DNA of 22,803 nucleotides from the IMG/VR virus record IMGVR_UViG_3300027870_000347, positions 1 through 22,803 of that record. One strand, given 5' to 3'. Made by a program: the position numbers and the translations under genes. Below are positions 1-7,671 of this stretch, one piece after another (within the stretch, counting starts at the first letter, position 1; each line of letters opens with the position of its first letter). The DNA is from a virus. Below the pieces are notes generated by a model. The model made no database searches. It saw only the letters and a program-made list of their open reading frames with translations, and was not told the DNA's origin.

Positions 1-312
1 TCAGCGCCGGGCGAGGCGGCGCACCCCGTCAAGACCGATGCCGCAAAGACCTGCGCCAGGATCGTGCATCGCCGCATTTTCCAGCTCCCTTGCCAATGTG
101 TCCGCTTGGGCCTGTGCAGCCAGCCGCGCAGCTTCGCGCCTGCTGGCCGCCTCGGCTGCTTTGGCTACCTCCGCCTGCGCTTTCAGAGTTGCCGCCCTGT
201 GGGCCGTTTCTGCGGCGCTGAAGCCCATGGCATATCCACGGCGGTCGATCCACCAGGCTGCCGCGACCAGGGCGAGGATCAGGCCAATGTTGATCCAGGC
301 TCTCAGGCCCAT
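1..312 (-). CDS. Rz-like inner-membrane spanin (i-spanin)
   Basis: The 103-aa product has the architecture of an i-spanin: one N-terminal membrane segment (about residues 6-22, ending in WWIDRRG), then a long Ala/Glu/Arg-rich helix predicted to form a periplasmic coiled coil (about 33-82), and a short tail with one Cys (residue 90). Spanins bridge and fuse the inner and outer membranes in the last step of Gram-negative lysis. It follows the endolysin with a 10-nt overlap, as expected for a lysis cassette. The TGA stop occupies the first three bases of the window, so the gene is complete. An outer-membrane lipoprotein partner (Rz1) could lie beyond the left edge; I see no lipobox-bearing nested frame inside this gene. 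The call rests on architecture and position, not on a diagnostic motif. Confidence 0.7.
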   Translation of the reverse strand: MGLRAWINIGLILALVAAAWWIDRRGYAMGFSAAETAHRAATLKAQAEVAKAAEAASRREAARLAAQAQADTLARELENAAMHDPGAGLCGIGLDGVRRLARR

Positions 313-917
313 GCCGCCACCCGCGCGCGGTGCTGGGCATCGGTCAGCCGCGCGGCAGGCGACATGAATTCCTCGGCCCGGGTGATCCAGCCGCCCTTGC
401 CGCCATCTTGCCGGCGGGCATATTTGCGGCTCGTCGGCCGGGCATCCCCGATCCGGTAGTAATATTCCCGCCGCGCGGCGCCATAGGCGTCGGCCAGTGC
501 CTGATCGCCCAGGTGATCGGCCTCGGTCTGCGCCAGCCGGATCGTCTGCGGGCCAATGCCGCCATCGATCGCGATGTCGTGGCCCATGCCGTGCAGCAGC
601 CCTTGCAGGATCTTCACCGCCTGCGTTCCTGCATTCACATACATGTCGAAGATCGCCGGCTGGATCGCCGCGGGCAGCGCGCCCAGGCGAGGCCGGTTGA
701 AATATTCGTCGATGAAAATCTGGCGCGCCTGTGAAATGGTCAGCGCCCGCACGTCGGCCGCATCGACCAGGCCATCGTGGTTCAGGTCGAGCCCGAGCCG
801 CCGCATCGTGCCGATCGTCACGCCAAAGTTGGTGGCGCCGCCGGGATCATCGGGATCGTTCACAAAGCCGCCTTCGCGGGCGACGATTTCGGAGGCGAGG
901 TCAGGTACGGATTTCAT
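303..917 (-). CDS. Endolysin, GH108 N-acetylmuramidase
   Basis: This 204-aa protein would cleave the glycan backbone of peptidoglycan at lysis. The family signature is near the N-terminus: REGGFVNDPDDPGG then TNFGVT (residues 14-34), with E15 as the expected catalytic acid in the E-G-G-Y/F motif of glycosyl hydrolase family 108. The middle part (about 100-130, with DGGIGPQT) and a C-terminal Tyr-rich helix match the PG_binding_3 domain that usually accompanies GH108. No signal peptide is seen, so export through a holin is expected. An insertion at residues 44-55 reads as an EF-hand-like loop (D44, N46, D48, G49, V51, D52, D55). The ATG overlaps the preceding stop as ATGA and has AGAGGTG upstream. 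Length is usual for the family. Confidence 0.9.
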   Translation of the reverse strand: MKSVPDLASEIVAREGGFVNDPDDPGGATNFGVTIGTMRRLGLDLNHDGLVDAADVRALTISQARQIFIDEYFNRPRLGALPAAIQPAIFDMYVNAGTQAVKILQGLLHGMGHDIAIDGGIGPQTIRLAQTEADHLGDQALADAYGAARREYYYRIGDARPTSRKYARRQDGGKGGWITRAEEFMSPAARLTDAQHRARVAAWA

Positions 918-1102
918 CGGTCACCTCTGATCTGTTTCGCCCAGGCGTCGAACCCGAAGGCCGCGCCCGCGAAGGTGAATATCGGCAGGGTCAGGAACTT
1001 CGCCCCCTCGAACGCCGTCGGCTGCCAGACGCCCCAGATGAACATGCCGAACAGATAGGCCAGCATCGCCGCCGACAGCTCGCGCTTGTAGGTCCGGGTC
1101 AT
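914..1102 (-). CDS. Small two-helix phage membrane protein (possible second holin or antiholin)
   Basis: The 62-aa product has a basic N-terminus (MTRTYKREL), a hydrophobic helix at about 11-27, a short loop with Pro and Glu, a second hydrophobic helix at about 34-51 containing PIFTFAGAAFGFD, and a charged C-terminus. Small proteins of this design (TYKREL start, PVFTFAALAFG-type second helix) are common next to phage endolysins and are usually left unnamed or called holin-like. It sits between a LydA-like holin and the endolysin, overlapping the endolysin by 4 nt. An AGGTG motif lies about 7 nt before the ATG. Two helices would fit a class II holin or an antiholin; the sequence alone does not decide which. 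Confidence 0.7.
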   Translation of the reverse strand: MTRTYKRELSAAMLAYLFGMFIWGVWQPTAFEGAKFLTLPIFTFAGAAFGFDAWAKQIRGDR

Positions 1103-1135
1103 TTCAGCACCTGCATCGTAATGCCCATGTTGGTT

Positions 1136-1480
1136 TCAGGTTTTCTTGATGAGCCGCTCGAGGATGACCTCGGAGCCGCGCGGGCCAAGATAGGCCATCA
1201 CCGCGATGACGGCCGTCTTCACCGGCTGGTCCAGGTGCGTGTAGGCCGCAACCCCTTCACCGATGATCGCCATGCCGACCGCGATCGGGACTTCCCACAG
1301 GATTTCCCAACCGAAGAACCGCCTGCGCTTCGCTTTGACCTCAGTGGCGTGATACATGAGTCTTCCCATAGCTGCCCCGATCAGTGTCGTTGCCGCGCCG
1401 CCGAGGAGCGCATCCATCGTCGCGATAAAGCCCTGCGGCTCTTTTGGATCCACGGCAGAACCCCTCCTGCTTGCCTGCAT
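1136..1480 (-). CDS. Holin, LydA / phage holin 3 superfamily type
   Basis: The 114-aa protein has three candidate membrane helices (about 24-44, 61-82 and 87-107) separated by a basic loop (KAKRRRFF, 50-56), and ends in Lys-rich residues. The glycine-rich first helix, WE-containing start of helix two and the YLGPRG segment before the last helix fit the LydA-like holin family. Such proteins permeabilise the inner membrane so the endolysin can reach the cell wall. The start is well supported: GGAGG stands 5 nt before the ATG. It is the first gene of the lysis cassette, separated from the upstream spike gene by 70 nt that include a 7-bp hairpin. Family assignment is from pattern recognition and not from a strict motif. 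Confidence 0.75.
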   Translation of the reverse strand: MQASRRGSAVDPKEPQGFIATMDALLGGAATTLIGAAMGRLMYHATEVKAKRRRFFGWEILWEVPIAVGMAIIGEGVAAYTHLDQPVKTAVIAVMAYLGPRGSEVILERLIKKT

Positions 1481-1507
1481 GTTTACCTCCGTGGTCGGAG
1501 AGTGATA

Positions 1508-1526
1508 CCGCCCCGGAAAGGGGCGG
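1508..1526 (-). terminator. 7-bp hairpin between spike and lysis genes
   Basis: CCGCCCC and GGGGCGG form a perfect 7-bp stem with a 5-nt loop, 24 nt downstream of the spike stop codon and 28 nt before the holin start. On the transcribed strand it is followed by TATCACTCT, not by a clear U tract, so it may be a weak terminator or an RNA-processing or stability stem. Confidence 0.45.
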
Positions 1527-1550
1527 CAGGCTTGGTGTAGTCGTCATGGC

Positions 1551-3878
1551 CTACACACTGTCGCCGTTGGCGTCGAAGTTCATGCTGGTGTCATGCAACC
1601 CGCTGAAATTGTCGCCCCGGTCGAAGTCCTCGATGAAGATTTGCCGGGTCGGCCAGCCCTGTTTCGACAGCACCGCCTGGCTGTCACCAAGCAGGAGCTT
1701 GGACCAGAGGTCATAGCTTCCGATGCGGGCGCTTGGGGTCGCGTAGAACGGATCGGTGACAGTCCCGGCCTTGGGCCTGATGTCCCAAAGATCGTTGAGG
1801 TGTGTCGGGACCGCCTCGTGATAGGCGAGGATTTCATGGTGGTCCGACGAACAGATCAGTTTAAGCCCGCCGGTCCCCTCGTTGACCACATAGGCGCTGT
1901 TGGGGGCGGTGATGAAGTTGTCGTTCGAAATGTCGGTCGCCACGATGCGCGGCCATGGCGCCCGGCCAGCCTGACCGTTCGGCCATGGCGCGTTCGGCAG
2001 GATGCTGTCGATCATCGAGTTGTTGTTGGTGGTCAGGATCGAGCCGCCGGGGATCTTGTCGACACCGCGCTGTTGGCCACTGCAAACAAGGTTCTGGTTG
2101 AAACTGTGCGGCCCGGTCGAGGTGGACCCACCCTTCGACTGGTAGAGGGTTTGCGTCGCGTTCGATGAGTAGCCATCGGCATCAGGGTCATAGCTTGCCG
2201 TCCAATAGCCCCGGAAGTTGACGTTGTACCGGAAATTCTGGCGATGGCTGATCGCCCCGTCGTTGAACTGGAAGTCGTCGCCATGCAGCTTCTTGTAGGG
2301 ATGAAAGACCCGGTCGGTGAAGCAGAACTCGCGGAGCAGATCGGAGATCACCGATCCTGTGGCGAGCTTCTGGAAGTTGCCGCCCGAATGACGGCCCATG
2401 AGACCCCGGAAGATCGGGCTGTTGACAGTCCCGTAGGCATCTACGGAGCTGTCGCAGATGTAGAGCGTAGCCGAGTATTGTACCGAACAGTTGGTGCCGC
2501 CGTCGATCCTGATCCCCCGCTGTGTGGTCCCGAGGTTGCCCTGGACCAGATCGAAGGCCCAGCCGCGCGCCACGTTCTTGATCGAATGGCAGTTGGTGCA
2601 GTTCTTGATGACCAGGATCGCTCCGTTGAACAGGCCGGTGTTCGGCGCCCTGATGTCGTTGCGCCACAGGCTGATGTTAGTGCAGCCGTTAAGGGTCGTG
2701 ACGCCATTGATATAGGTCGAACAGGTCGGGTTGCTTTTCCCGAAGGCCAAGGTGCTGCCGTAGACCCCGACCGGCCGGAGGTAAACATTCATCGGCATGT
2801 GGATGTTGTTGATCGTCAAGCCGGGCAGGATCGCGTTGTAGCCCAGCACACGGTCATCGAGCGGTGCCTTGCCCGCTGGCGCAGTCGTCACCGGATCAGC
2901 GGCCCAGGCAGCCAGTGTCGAAAGAATGGCGCTGAGCGAACTGACGACCAGGTCAGGCGTGAAGGTGGTGATCGGCGTCGTGGCGATCACTGTCGTGACT
3001 TGCCACACCCCGCGCGCAACGGCCGCGATCCCGTTGCCCGCCAGATCCTTGATGACACCGGCCGAAAACTCGATGGACACATCGACGCCGTAAGGCAGGG
3101 CGCTTGTCGGCGTGACGATGACCTGCCCGGTGCCAATGGCGATCGATCCCGGCCCGCTCGACGGGGCCGTGGCCACGTCCAGCGTTTCGATCAGCGCATT
3201 CGTCGTCTCGTTCCAGATCTTGATCGTGCCGCTGGTGCCCTTCGCCACCGGTTCGGACATGGTGAAGGTGAAGGCTGACCCAATGGCCACGCTCGACCCC
3301 GACGGCGACATGGCGCTGATCGTGGGGGCGATCACGTCCGTCGTGACCGTCTGGCCCTTGACCTTGATGTGCACCCCGGTTTTCGGATTGGATGGCACGG
3401 TCACGCCATTCACCGTGGTATATGTCCGATAGCTGGTGATCGTCAGGACCGTGACGGTTTGCACGTTGGTCGGATTTGCACCTTCGGTCCCGTTTGCTTG
3501 TGACACCAGGACCACGCCTTCCGGCGTCACGGAAATCGCGAAGGGCGGCTGGTTCAGTTCCGCCGGCCCCGGCGAGTTGAACATGTTGATGGTGCCGAAA
3601 CCGGTGGCGGTGAAGTCATACATCAGATGCCCGGTCGAAATCGGGATCAGGGTTTTTCCGGTGCTTTCGGGATAGCCGGTCATGTCGATCTCCAACTCAA
3701 AGGGCTCTGGGGGTGGGGGCGCTGGCACCACCGGCGGCGGAACCAGTTCGATTTCGGTGAATTTTCCGGTCGCCGGATCGGGCATGAGCGAGATGGCGCC
3801 CGCTTCGACCTTGGCGATGCTGAACGCCCGGTCTGCGACCTTGGCCTTGTTGCTTGCCCAGCGGATCGTGTTGCTCAT
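1551..3878 (-). CDS. Tailspike-like receptor-binding protein with Ig-like and beta-helix domains
   Basis: The 775-aa product is organised as an N-terminal segment (1-45) probably used for attachment, a Pro-rich linker (47-59, PPPVVPAPPPPEP), a beta-rich region (60-180), an Ig-like domain of the SbsA/Big_5 type (about 183-296: APTISAMSPSG, then TFTMSEPV, KDLAGNGI), and a long central part (about 335-690) rich in Asn/Gly turns and short strands typical of right-handed parallel beta-helix spikes. An HGDDFQF motif (532-538) resembles the HxDxxQ motif common in such helices. No catalytic triad can be assigned. It would bind or degrade a surface polysaccharide at the tail tip. GAGGTG, overlapping the previous stop, sits 5 nt before the ATG. 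Composition is a little less GC-rich than the tail genes, as is usual for exchanged host-range genes. Confidence 0.7.
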   Translation of the reverse strand: MSNTIRWASNKAKVADRAFSIAKVEAGAISLMPDPATGKFTEIELVPPPVVPAPPPPEPFELEIDMTGYPESTGKTLIPISTGHLMYDFTATGFGTINMFNSPGPAELNQPPFAISVTPEGVVLVSQANGTEGANPTNVQTVTVLTITSYRTYTTVNGVTVPSNPKTGVHIKVKGQTVTTDVIAPTISAMSPSGSSVAIGSAFTFTMSEPVAKGTSGTIKIWNETTNALIETLDVATAPSSGPGSIAIGTGQVIVTPTSALPYGVDVSIEFSAGVIKDLAGNGIAAVARGVWQVTTVIATTPITTFTPDLVVSSLSAILSTLAAWAADPVTTAPAGKAPLDDRVLGYNAILPGLTINNIHMPMNVYLRPVGVYGSTLAFGKSNPTCSTYINGVTTLNGCTNISLWRNDIRAPNTGLFNGAILVIKNCTNCHSIKNVARGWAFDLVQGNLGTTQRGIRIDGGTNCSVQYSATLYICDSSVDAYGTVNSPIFRGLMGRHSGGNFQKLATGSVISDLLREFCFTDRVFHPYKKLHGDDFQFNDGAISHRQNFRYNVNFRGYWTASYDPDADGYSSNATQTLYQSKGGSTSTGPHSFNQNLVCSGQQRGVDKIPGGSILTTNNNSMIDSILPNAPWPNGQAGRAPWPRIVATDISNDNFITAPNSAYVVNEGTGGLKLICSSDHHEILAYHEAVPTHLNDLWDIRPKAGTVTDPFYATPSARIGSYDLWSKLLLGDSQAVLSKQGWPTRQIFIEDFDRGDNFSGLHDTSMNFDANGDSV

Positions 3879-3887
3879 ATCGACACC

Positions 3888-5627
3888 TCAGTACGGTTTC
3901 AGGGCGAGGGTGGCAGACGACCAACTGTCATTGGCGCTATCCTCGCCGGAGGTGCAGGGGTTCGGATCGAACGCCCCGCTCGTCCAGTCGGTCTTGCGGG
4001 CAATGATGGCCTTGTAGCCTCGGTTGGTAGCGGCCCCGGCGACCTGTGCGCTCAGGGTCATGTTCGACGGTGCGGCCAATACCTGCGGGGTGTTGTCGCC
4101 AGATGCGCCACCCAGAAGCAGGATGATTGCGCCAGCCGAGACCGGCGTGACCGCCGCACCATCGACAAGCGTCGTACCTACCCCACCAGAGAACACCGGA
4201 GACACGTCGAACGGGCTTGTCGGATCGACATAGCGCCAGAACGAGACTGCTCCAGCACTACCATTCACCGAGTTGTTGGAGGCCACCACATCGACGCTGG
4301 TATCCGGCGTGGCCCCCATGGCTTTCCACGCGACCGAGGTGTTCGCGTCGCGGGTAGCATCCCGGTAGTCGTCGAGAATTTCAGTCCAGCCTGCCGTGTT
4401 GATGCCGGGGTTCTCGTTCGAGTTGGACGTTGTCCAACCAGTGACAGCGAAGCCTACGTCGCCCTGTTGCAACGCACCGCCGGTGCCCCCCGTGTCGGTC
4501 AGCAGCGCGGTCAGGTCGAGCAGGTAATTCGCACCGGTGCCGTTGTTCTTGGCATAGCCAAGGAAGACAGGCACCTTCATCGTGAACTGCGCCGAGCTGA
4601 CGACGTTCGAGTTTTGCGAATAGGCGTCATGGTGGACGAGGTGCGCATAATAGGCCGCGCCCGGCATCATCCCGCTCGAAACGGGGATCGTTTTTGCCCC
4701 GATCGAAGATACCGCGACAGAACCGGCGCAGATCGCCGCCGCACCGGCCGCATTCTGCCCGGCGATGATTTGCGGGGCGGTCGGCTGCGTCGATGCGACC
4801 GTGACCACCGCGTAAAGCGTGCCCGTGTTCTTGTCCGTGGTGGCGCCGACCGTGGCGGCGAGGCACCGGATCGCCGTTCCAACCGGCGTCGTCAGGACCG
4901 GAGCGGCAGGGATGAGCGCGACCGTGCCAGAAATGATCGAAACGGCCGACAGGTTGCCGTAGGCGTCTTCGTGCGCATAGGCCACCTTGTAGGCGGCGGC
5001 GCCAGAAATGCCGGTGAAGGATACCGCTTGCGCCCCCGAGACGGTAACGCTTTGCGACAGCGTGCCGATGGCGGCCCCCGCGCCGTCCTGCCCCGCCTTC
5101 ACCTGCGTCGAGATCGGGGCGGTATGCCCGCTGTCGTAGGCCACGGCATAAAGCGTGCCGTTGCCCTCGTCGGTCGAGATGGTGCCGTTGATGCCTGTCG
5201 CGCCATTGGCGGTCGCTGTCGGGCTGGATAGCGTGGGTGCCGTCGTGTCACCGGCGCCCGCAGGCACGATGTATTCGAAATCGCTGGTGGTGTAGCTGAA
5301 GTCCGTCACGTCTGTCGGTTCGGCATAGACGGTGCCGACCGGGGTGCCGCCGACCGACGCCGGAACCGCCGCAGCCGCGACCGTATCGCCCGTCTGCAGA
5401 ACATAACTCGACGCCACGGTGGCGCCGTTGACCGTGTAGACCGGTGTTCCAAGCGTCACCGCAGCCCCACCGTAGGTATAGGTGCCCGCCACATAGGCAA
5501 GACCGATCTGATCACCCACCCGCAACTTTGCCGGGTCCAGGTAGGATGCCGGCGCGGCGACGAATGGAGAGAGACGCGCACCTCCGCCGCCCACAAGCCA
5601 TCGGGTGATCAGGCCGCGCCGCCGCAT
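3888..5627 (-). CDS. Tail-tip or adhesin-like protein with twin FN3-like repeats
   Basis: This 579-aa protein shows two homologous repeats of about 108 residues (about 130-237 and 240-348). Each has a GTLYAVV/GTLYAVA strand, a KAGQ/IAGQ turn, a VSGAQAVSFTGISG-like strand, and a YYAH/YKVAYAHEDAYG ending, as in fibronectin-III-like modules of phage and secreted proteins. The C-terminal half (about 352-579) resembles a recurring phage beta-sandwich domain with a QQGDVGFAV strand, a GWTEIL turn and a terminal SWSSATLALKP. A short N-terminal basic segment precedes a small beta-rich domain. It is likely a virion adhesin, but no enzymatic motif is seen. The start is the ATG sharing one base with the preceding TGA (TGATG) with GAGG 7 nt upstream; an in-frame TTG one codon earlier is less likely. 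Confidence 0.6.
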   Translation of the reverse strand: MRRRGLITRWLVGGGGARLSPFVAAPASYLDPAKLRVGDQIGLAYVAGTYTYGGAAVTLGTPVYTVNGATVASSYVLQTGDTVAAAAVPASVGGTPVGTVYAEPTDVTDFSYTTSDFEYIVPAGAGDTTAPTLSSPTATANGATGINGTISTDEGNGTLYAVAYDSGHTAPISTQVKAGQDGAGAAIGTLSQSVTVSGAQAVSFTGISGAAAYKVAYAHEDAYGNLSAVSIISGTVALIPAAPVLTTPVGTAIRCLAATVGATTDKNTGTLYAVVTVASTQPTAPQIIAGQNAAGAAAICAGSVAVSSIGAKTIPVSSGMMPGAAYYAHLVHHDAYSQNSNVVSSAQFTMKVPVFLGYAKNNGTGANYLLDLTALLTDTGGTGGALQQGDVGFAVTGWTTSNSNENPGINTAGWTEILDDYRDATRDANTSVAWKAMGATPDTSVDVVASNNSVNGSAGAVSFWRYVDPTSPFDVSPVFSGGVGTTLVDGAAVTPVSAGAIILLLGGASGDNTPQVLAAPSNMTLSAQVAGAATNRGYKAIIARKTDWTSGAFDPNPCTSGEDSANDSWSSATLALKPY

Positions 5628-5863
5628 CAAAGAGCCTCGCGCCGGATCACGGCGGCGGTGTCAGTGACACGCCGATAGCTGATCGTCTTGCCGGCCGAAA
5701 CTTGCACGCCCAGGCCTGCCTCGAGGCGGATGCCGTCGGGCGTGGCGGGGGTGGCCCCGGCGGTGATTTCGACCGTGCCATCGGTGCATTGCCAGTATTC
5801 GTTGGCGGCGGTCGGGGCGCCGATCGCCGTCCAGGTTTGCGGGATGTTGGTGATGATCGCCAT
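5627..5863 (-). CDS. Small tail-accessory protein, unknown
   Basis: The 78-aa product is predominantly beta-strand by composition (TWTAIG, YWQCTDG, TVEITAG, ISYRRVTD) with no membrane helix or signal peptide. I do not recognise a named family; small proteins of this pattern occur beside tail fibres, and it could be a spacer or tip component binding the adhesin that follows. The start at MAIITNIP is chosen because AAAGGA lies 8 nt upstream of that ATG; an upstream in-frame extension of 26 residues overlaps the previous gene and looks like shadow coding. Its stop overlaps the next start by one base, which indicates coupled translation with the 579-aa adhesin. Confidence 0.65.
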   Translation of the reverse strand: MAIITNIPQTWTAIGAPTAANEYWQCTDGTVEITAGATPATPDGIRLEAGLGVQVSAGKTISYRRVTDTAAVIRREAL

Positions 5864-5906
5864 GATCAGATCCTTTCGGCGGGGTTTGGGGATTGCGGTG
5901 GCTGGG

Positions 5907-6365
5907 TCATGCGGCCGCCTCGAGTGCCGCGGCGGCGGCAAAAAGCGTGTCGAGCTGGCCGCCGGTCAGGTTCACCCCGCCGGCGTCCTGAAAGTAGGTG
6001 ACGATTTCGGCGGCGGTGCGCCGGAACTTGGCAATGTCGGCATAGCGGGCCTGGTCGGTCGCACTCAGCGCCGGCAGGCGCGCTTGCAGCGCCGACCAGA
6101 CTGTGCCGCCACCGTAGGATGTGGCCCGGCAGGCGTCGTGGAAATAGAGCCGCGCGACGAACGCAACGCCGGTGGCTGGCACCGCCTTGGCGACCGGCTT
6201 GCCGGTTACCCCGTCCGGTTCCAGATCGACGCCGAGCGCCAGGGCCGCCTTCCATTCCGCCTCGGTGATGAGCGTTTTCGGCGAGGGGATGTTCGCCAGC
6301 GGGATCTCGGCCGTGATGTAGAAGCCGTAGGTTCCGTCCCCATTGTTCGCGTAGTAGATTGCCAT
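5907..6365 (-). CDS. Tail-fibre-assembly-like protein
   Basis: The 152-aa product begins MAIYYANNGDGTYGFYITAE, followed by IPSPKTLITEAEWKAAL. This layout (YY near the start, GFY, a Pro-containing strand, then an E-E-type helix) recalls the N-terminus of tail-fibre-assembly chaperones. The C-terminal part (about 100-152) is an Ala-rich helical segment ending in repeated Ala. It starts 1 nt after the fibre gene stop, the usual position for a fibre chaperone. The start is chosen because the longer in-frame extension upstream lies inside the fibre gene and lacks a ribosome site, whereas a G-run precedes this ATG by about 12 nt. The chaperone role is inference. Confidence 0.55.
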   Translation of the reverse strand: MAIYYANNGDGTYGFYITAEIPLANIPSPKTLITEAEWKAALALGVDLEPDGVTGKPVAKAVPATGVAFVARLYFHDACRATSYGGGTVWSALQARLPALSATDQARYADIAKFRRTAAEIVTYFQDAGGVNLTGGQLDTLFAAAAALEAAA

Positions 6366-6366
6366 G

Positions 6367-7671
6367 TCAGTATCCCACCCCCCAAACCCAACCGTTGCGC
6401 GCAGCCGTATCGGCATTCCCTTTTTGAACCGTCACCCCGAACCGCGTGATTGCGGTTGTGCCGATCATGTCGCTCGCGGCGTTATCGACGCCGACAAAGG
6501 TGGCGATACAGGCGTTGGCGAAGGCGGTCGGCCAGGTCACGCTGACGTTCGCCCCGGCGGCTGCGCCAATCGAATACCGGCGCCATTGCAGCTTGAAGGT
6601 GTTGGCACCAATCTTGATTGACAACGCATCGCTGCTGCTGCTGCCGAAGGCGATCCGGTCGCTGAAGAAGTCCAGAAGCGCCTTTGGCGTCACCAGCTTG
6701 TTCAGGATCGCGCCGGCGATGGCCTCGGCACTTGACGCGACGAAGGCGCCCGACGCGGTGTCCGCGCCCAGATCGCCCGTGATCTTCGCCCCGGTGTTCA
6801 GTGTCTCGAACCGCTTGACGTTGTTGAAATAGGCCGAAAAGGCGCCATCGGCCACCGCCTGGAAAAGCAACTCCCCCGCTACCGATTTGAACGTGACCGC
6901 ATCGAAGGCTTCCTCTGATGCGACGCCGGGCAGCCCGCCGCGCAGCAGCTTTTGCAAGGCGTTGTCGAAATACTGATAGGCGTCGCTGTCGTTGCCGAAG
7001 CGCAGCACGCGGCCGTCCCGCAGCTTCACCTCGTTGTCGAAGGTGTTGATGCCGGTGAAGGTCTGGGTGCCGGCGCGGGTCACGTCGGCATTGGCCACGA
7101 CACTGGCCGCGGCCGCCGCGCTGGCCGCCGCGTTCGTTTCGCTGGCGCTGGCCGCGCCGGCCGACGCCGCGGCCGCTGCGGCATTGCCTTGGGCACCAGC
7201 GATGGCCGCAGCCGTCGGCCCGGCCATCGGCTGCAGCTGGTCGTCGAAGATCACGGCGGCGTCGGGCTTGGGCACGAAGGTCGCGGCCGCCGTATCGAGC
7301 CGCAGCGTGTTGGCAAGGATCTGCTCGAGCTCCTGGACTTTCATGGTCAGGATGTCGAGCTGCGCCTCCATGCCCTTTTCGCGGTCGCCCAGCACGCCCA
7401 GCCAGCCCTGCTGGGCTACCGTGTCGCGCGTCAGGAAAATCTGCCCGCCGGCATAGGCCGCCGCGGCGCCGACGCTCAGCGTCAGATTGCCGGTCGTGGT
7501 GCTTTCCGTGGGCGCCACGCTGAAATCCGTGCCCGCCACCAGGTCGGTGCGCACGCCCGCCAGGATCACGGCTGCCCGGACGGCGCCGGTGGAATAGGGC
7601 CAGCCGATCGCATAGGGCCCGGTGCCCATCACGGTATAGTCGCCGTCGGGAATGTCCGGTTCGATCGTCAT
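6367..7671 (-). CDS. Tail fibre, T7 gp17-like N-terminus with gp53-like C-terminal domain
   Basis: The 434-aa protein starts with a T7-tail-fibre-type attachment domain (about 5-130), including the FSVAPTES, ILTRDT-like and LGDREKGMEAQLDILT stretch that ends in a heptad-like helix with LEQILANTLRL. A long Ala/Ser-rich stalk (about 153-195) follows, then beta segments around TFTGINTF and FETLNTGAKITGDLG. The C-terminus (about 350-434) fits the gp53-like fibre tip: FKLQWRRYSIG, VTWPTAFANAC and a terminal GWVWGVGY. It should attach to the tail tube and recognise the host surface. Its ATG overlaps the 826-aa gene by 4 nt and has GGAGG 6 nt upstream. It is short for a complete fibre, which fits the presence of two further adhesins downstream. 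Confidence 0.85.
   Translation of the reverse strand: MTIEPDIPDGDYTVMGTGPYAIGWPYSTGAVRAAVILAGVRTDLVAGTDFSVAPTESTTTGNLTLSVGAAAAYAGGQIFLTRDTVAQQGWLGVLGDREKGMEAQLDILTMKVQELEQILANTLRLDTAAATFVPKPDAAVIFDDQLQPMAGPTAAAIAGAQGNAAAAAASAGAASASETNAAASAAAAASVVANADVTRAGTQTFTGINTFDNEVKLRDGRVLRFGNDSDAYQYFDNALQKLLRGGLPGVASEEAFDAVTFKSVAGELLFQAVADGAFSAYFNNVKRFETLNTGAKITGDLGADTASGAFVASSAEAIAGAILNKLVTPKALLDFFSDRIAFGSSSSDALSIKIGANTFKLQWRRYSIGAAAGANVSVTWPTAFANACIATFVGVDNAASDMIGTTAITRFGVTVQKGNADTAARNGWVWGVGY

Noticed and set aside
29-340. Alternative-frame frame overlapping the i-spanin as a nested Rz1 lipoprotein
   Set aside because: It has no N-terminal hydrophobic signal or lipobox and shows shadow-type composition.
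2589-2603. CxxCH heme-c motif (CTNCH) in the spike protein
   Set aside because: It lies within an Asn/Cys-rich beta-helix repeat of a protein without a signal peptide; chance match.
3627-5231. Long plus-strand open frame (over 500 codons)
   Set aside because: Arg/Gly-rich antisense shadow of the high-GC adhesin gene, with no family features; other long plus-strand frames at 7671-10055, 10193-11860 and 15716-18046 are rejected for the same reason.
1551-7671. Possible diversity-generating retroelement, expected because BPP-1-like phages can carry one
   Set aside because: No reverse transcriptase, no template/variable repeat pair and no C-type-lectin variable C-terminus were found in the fibre, adhesin or spike genes; it could still lie outside the window.
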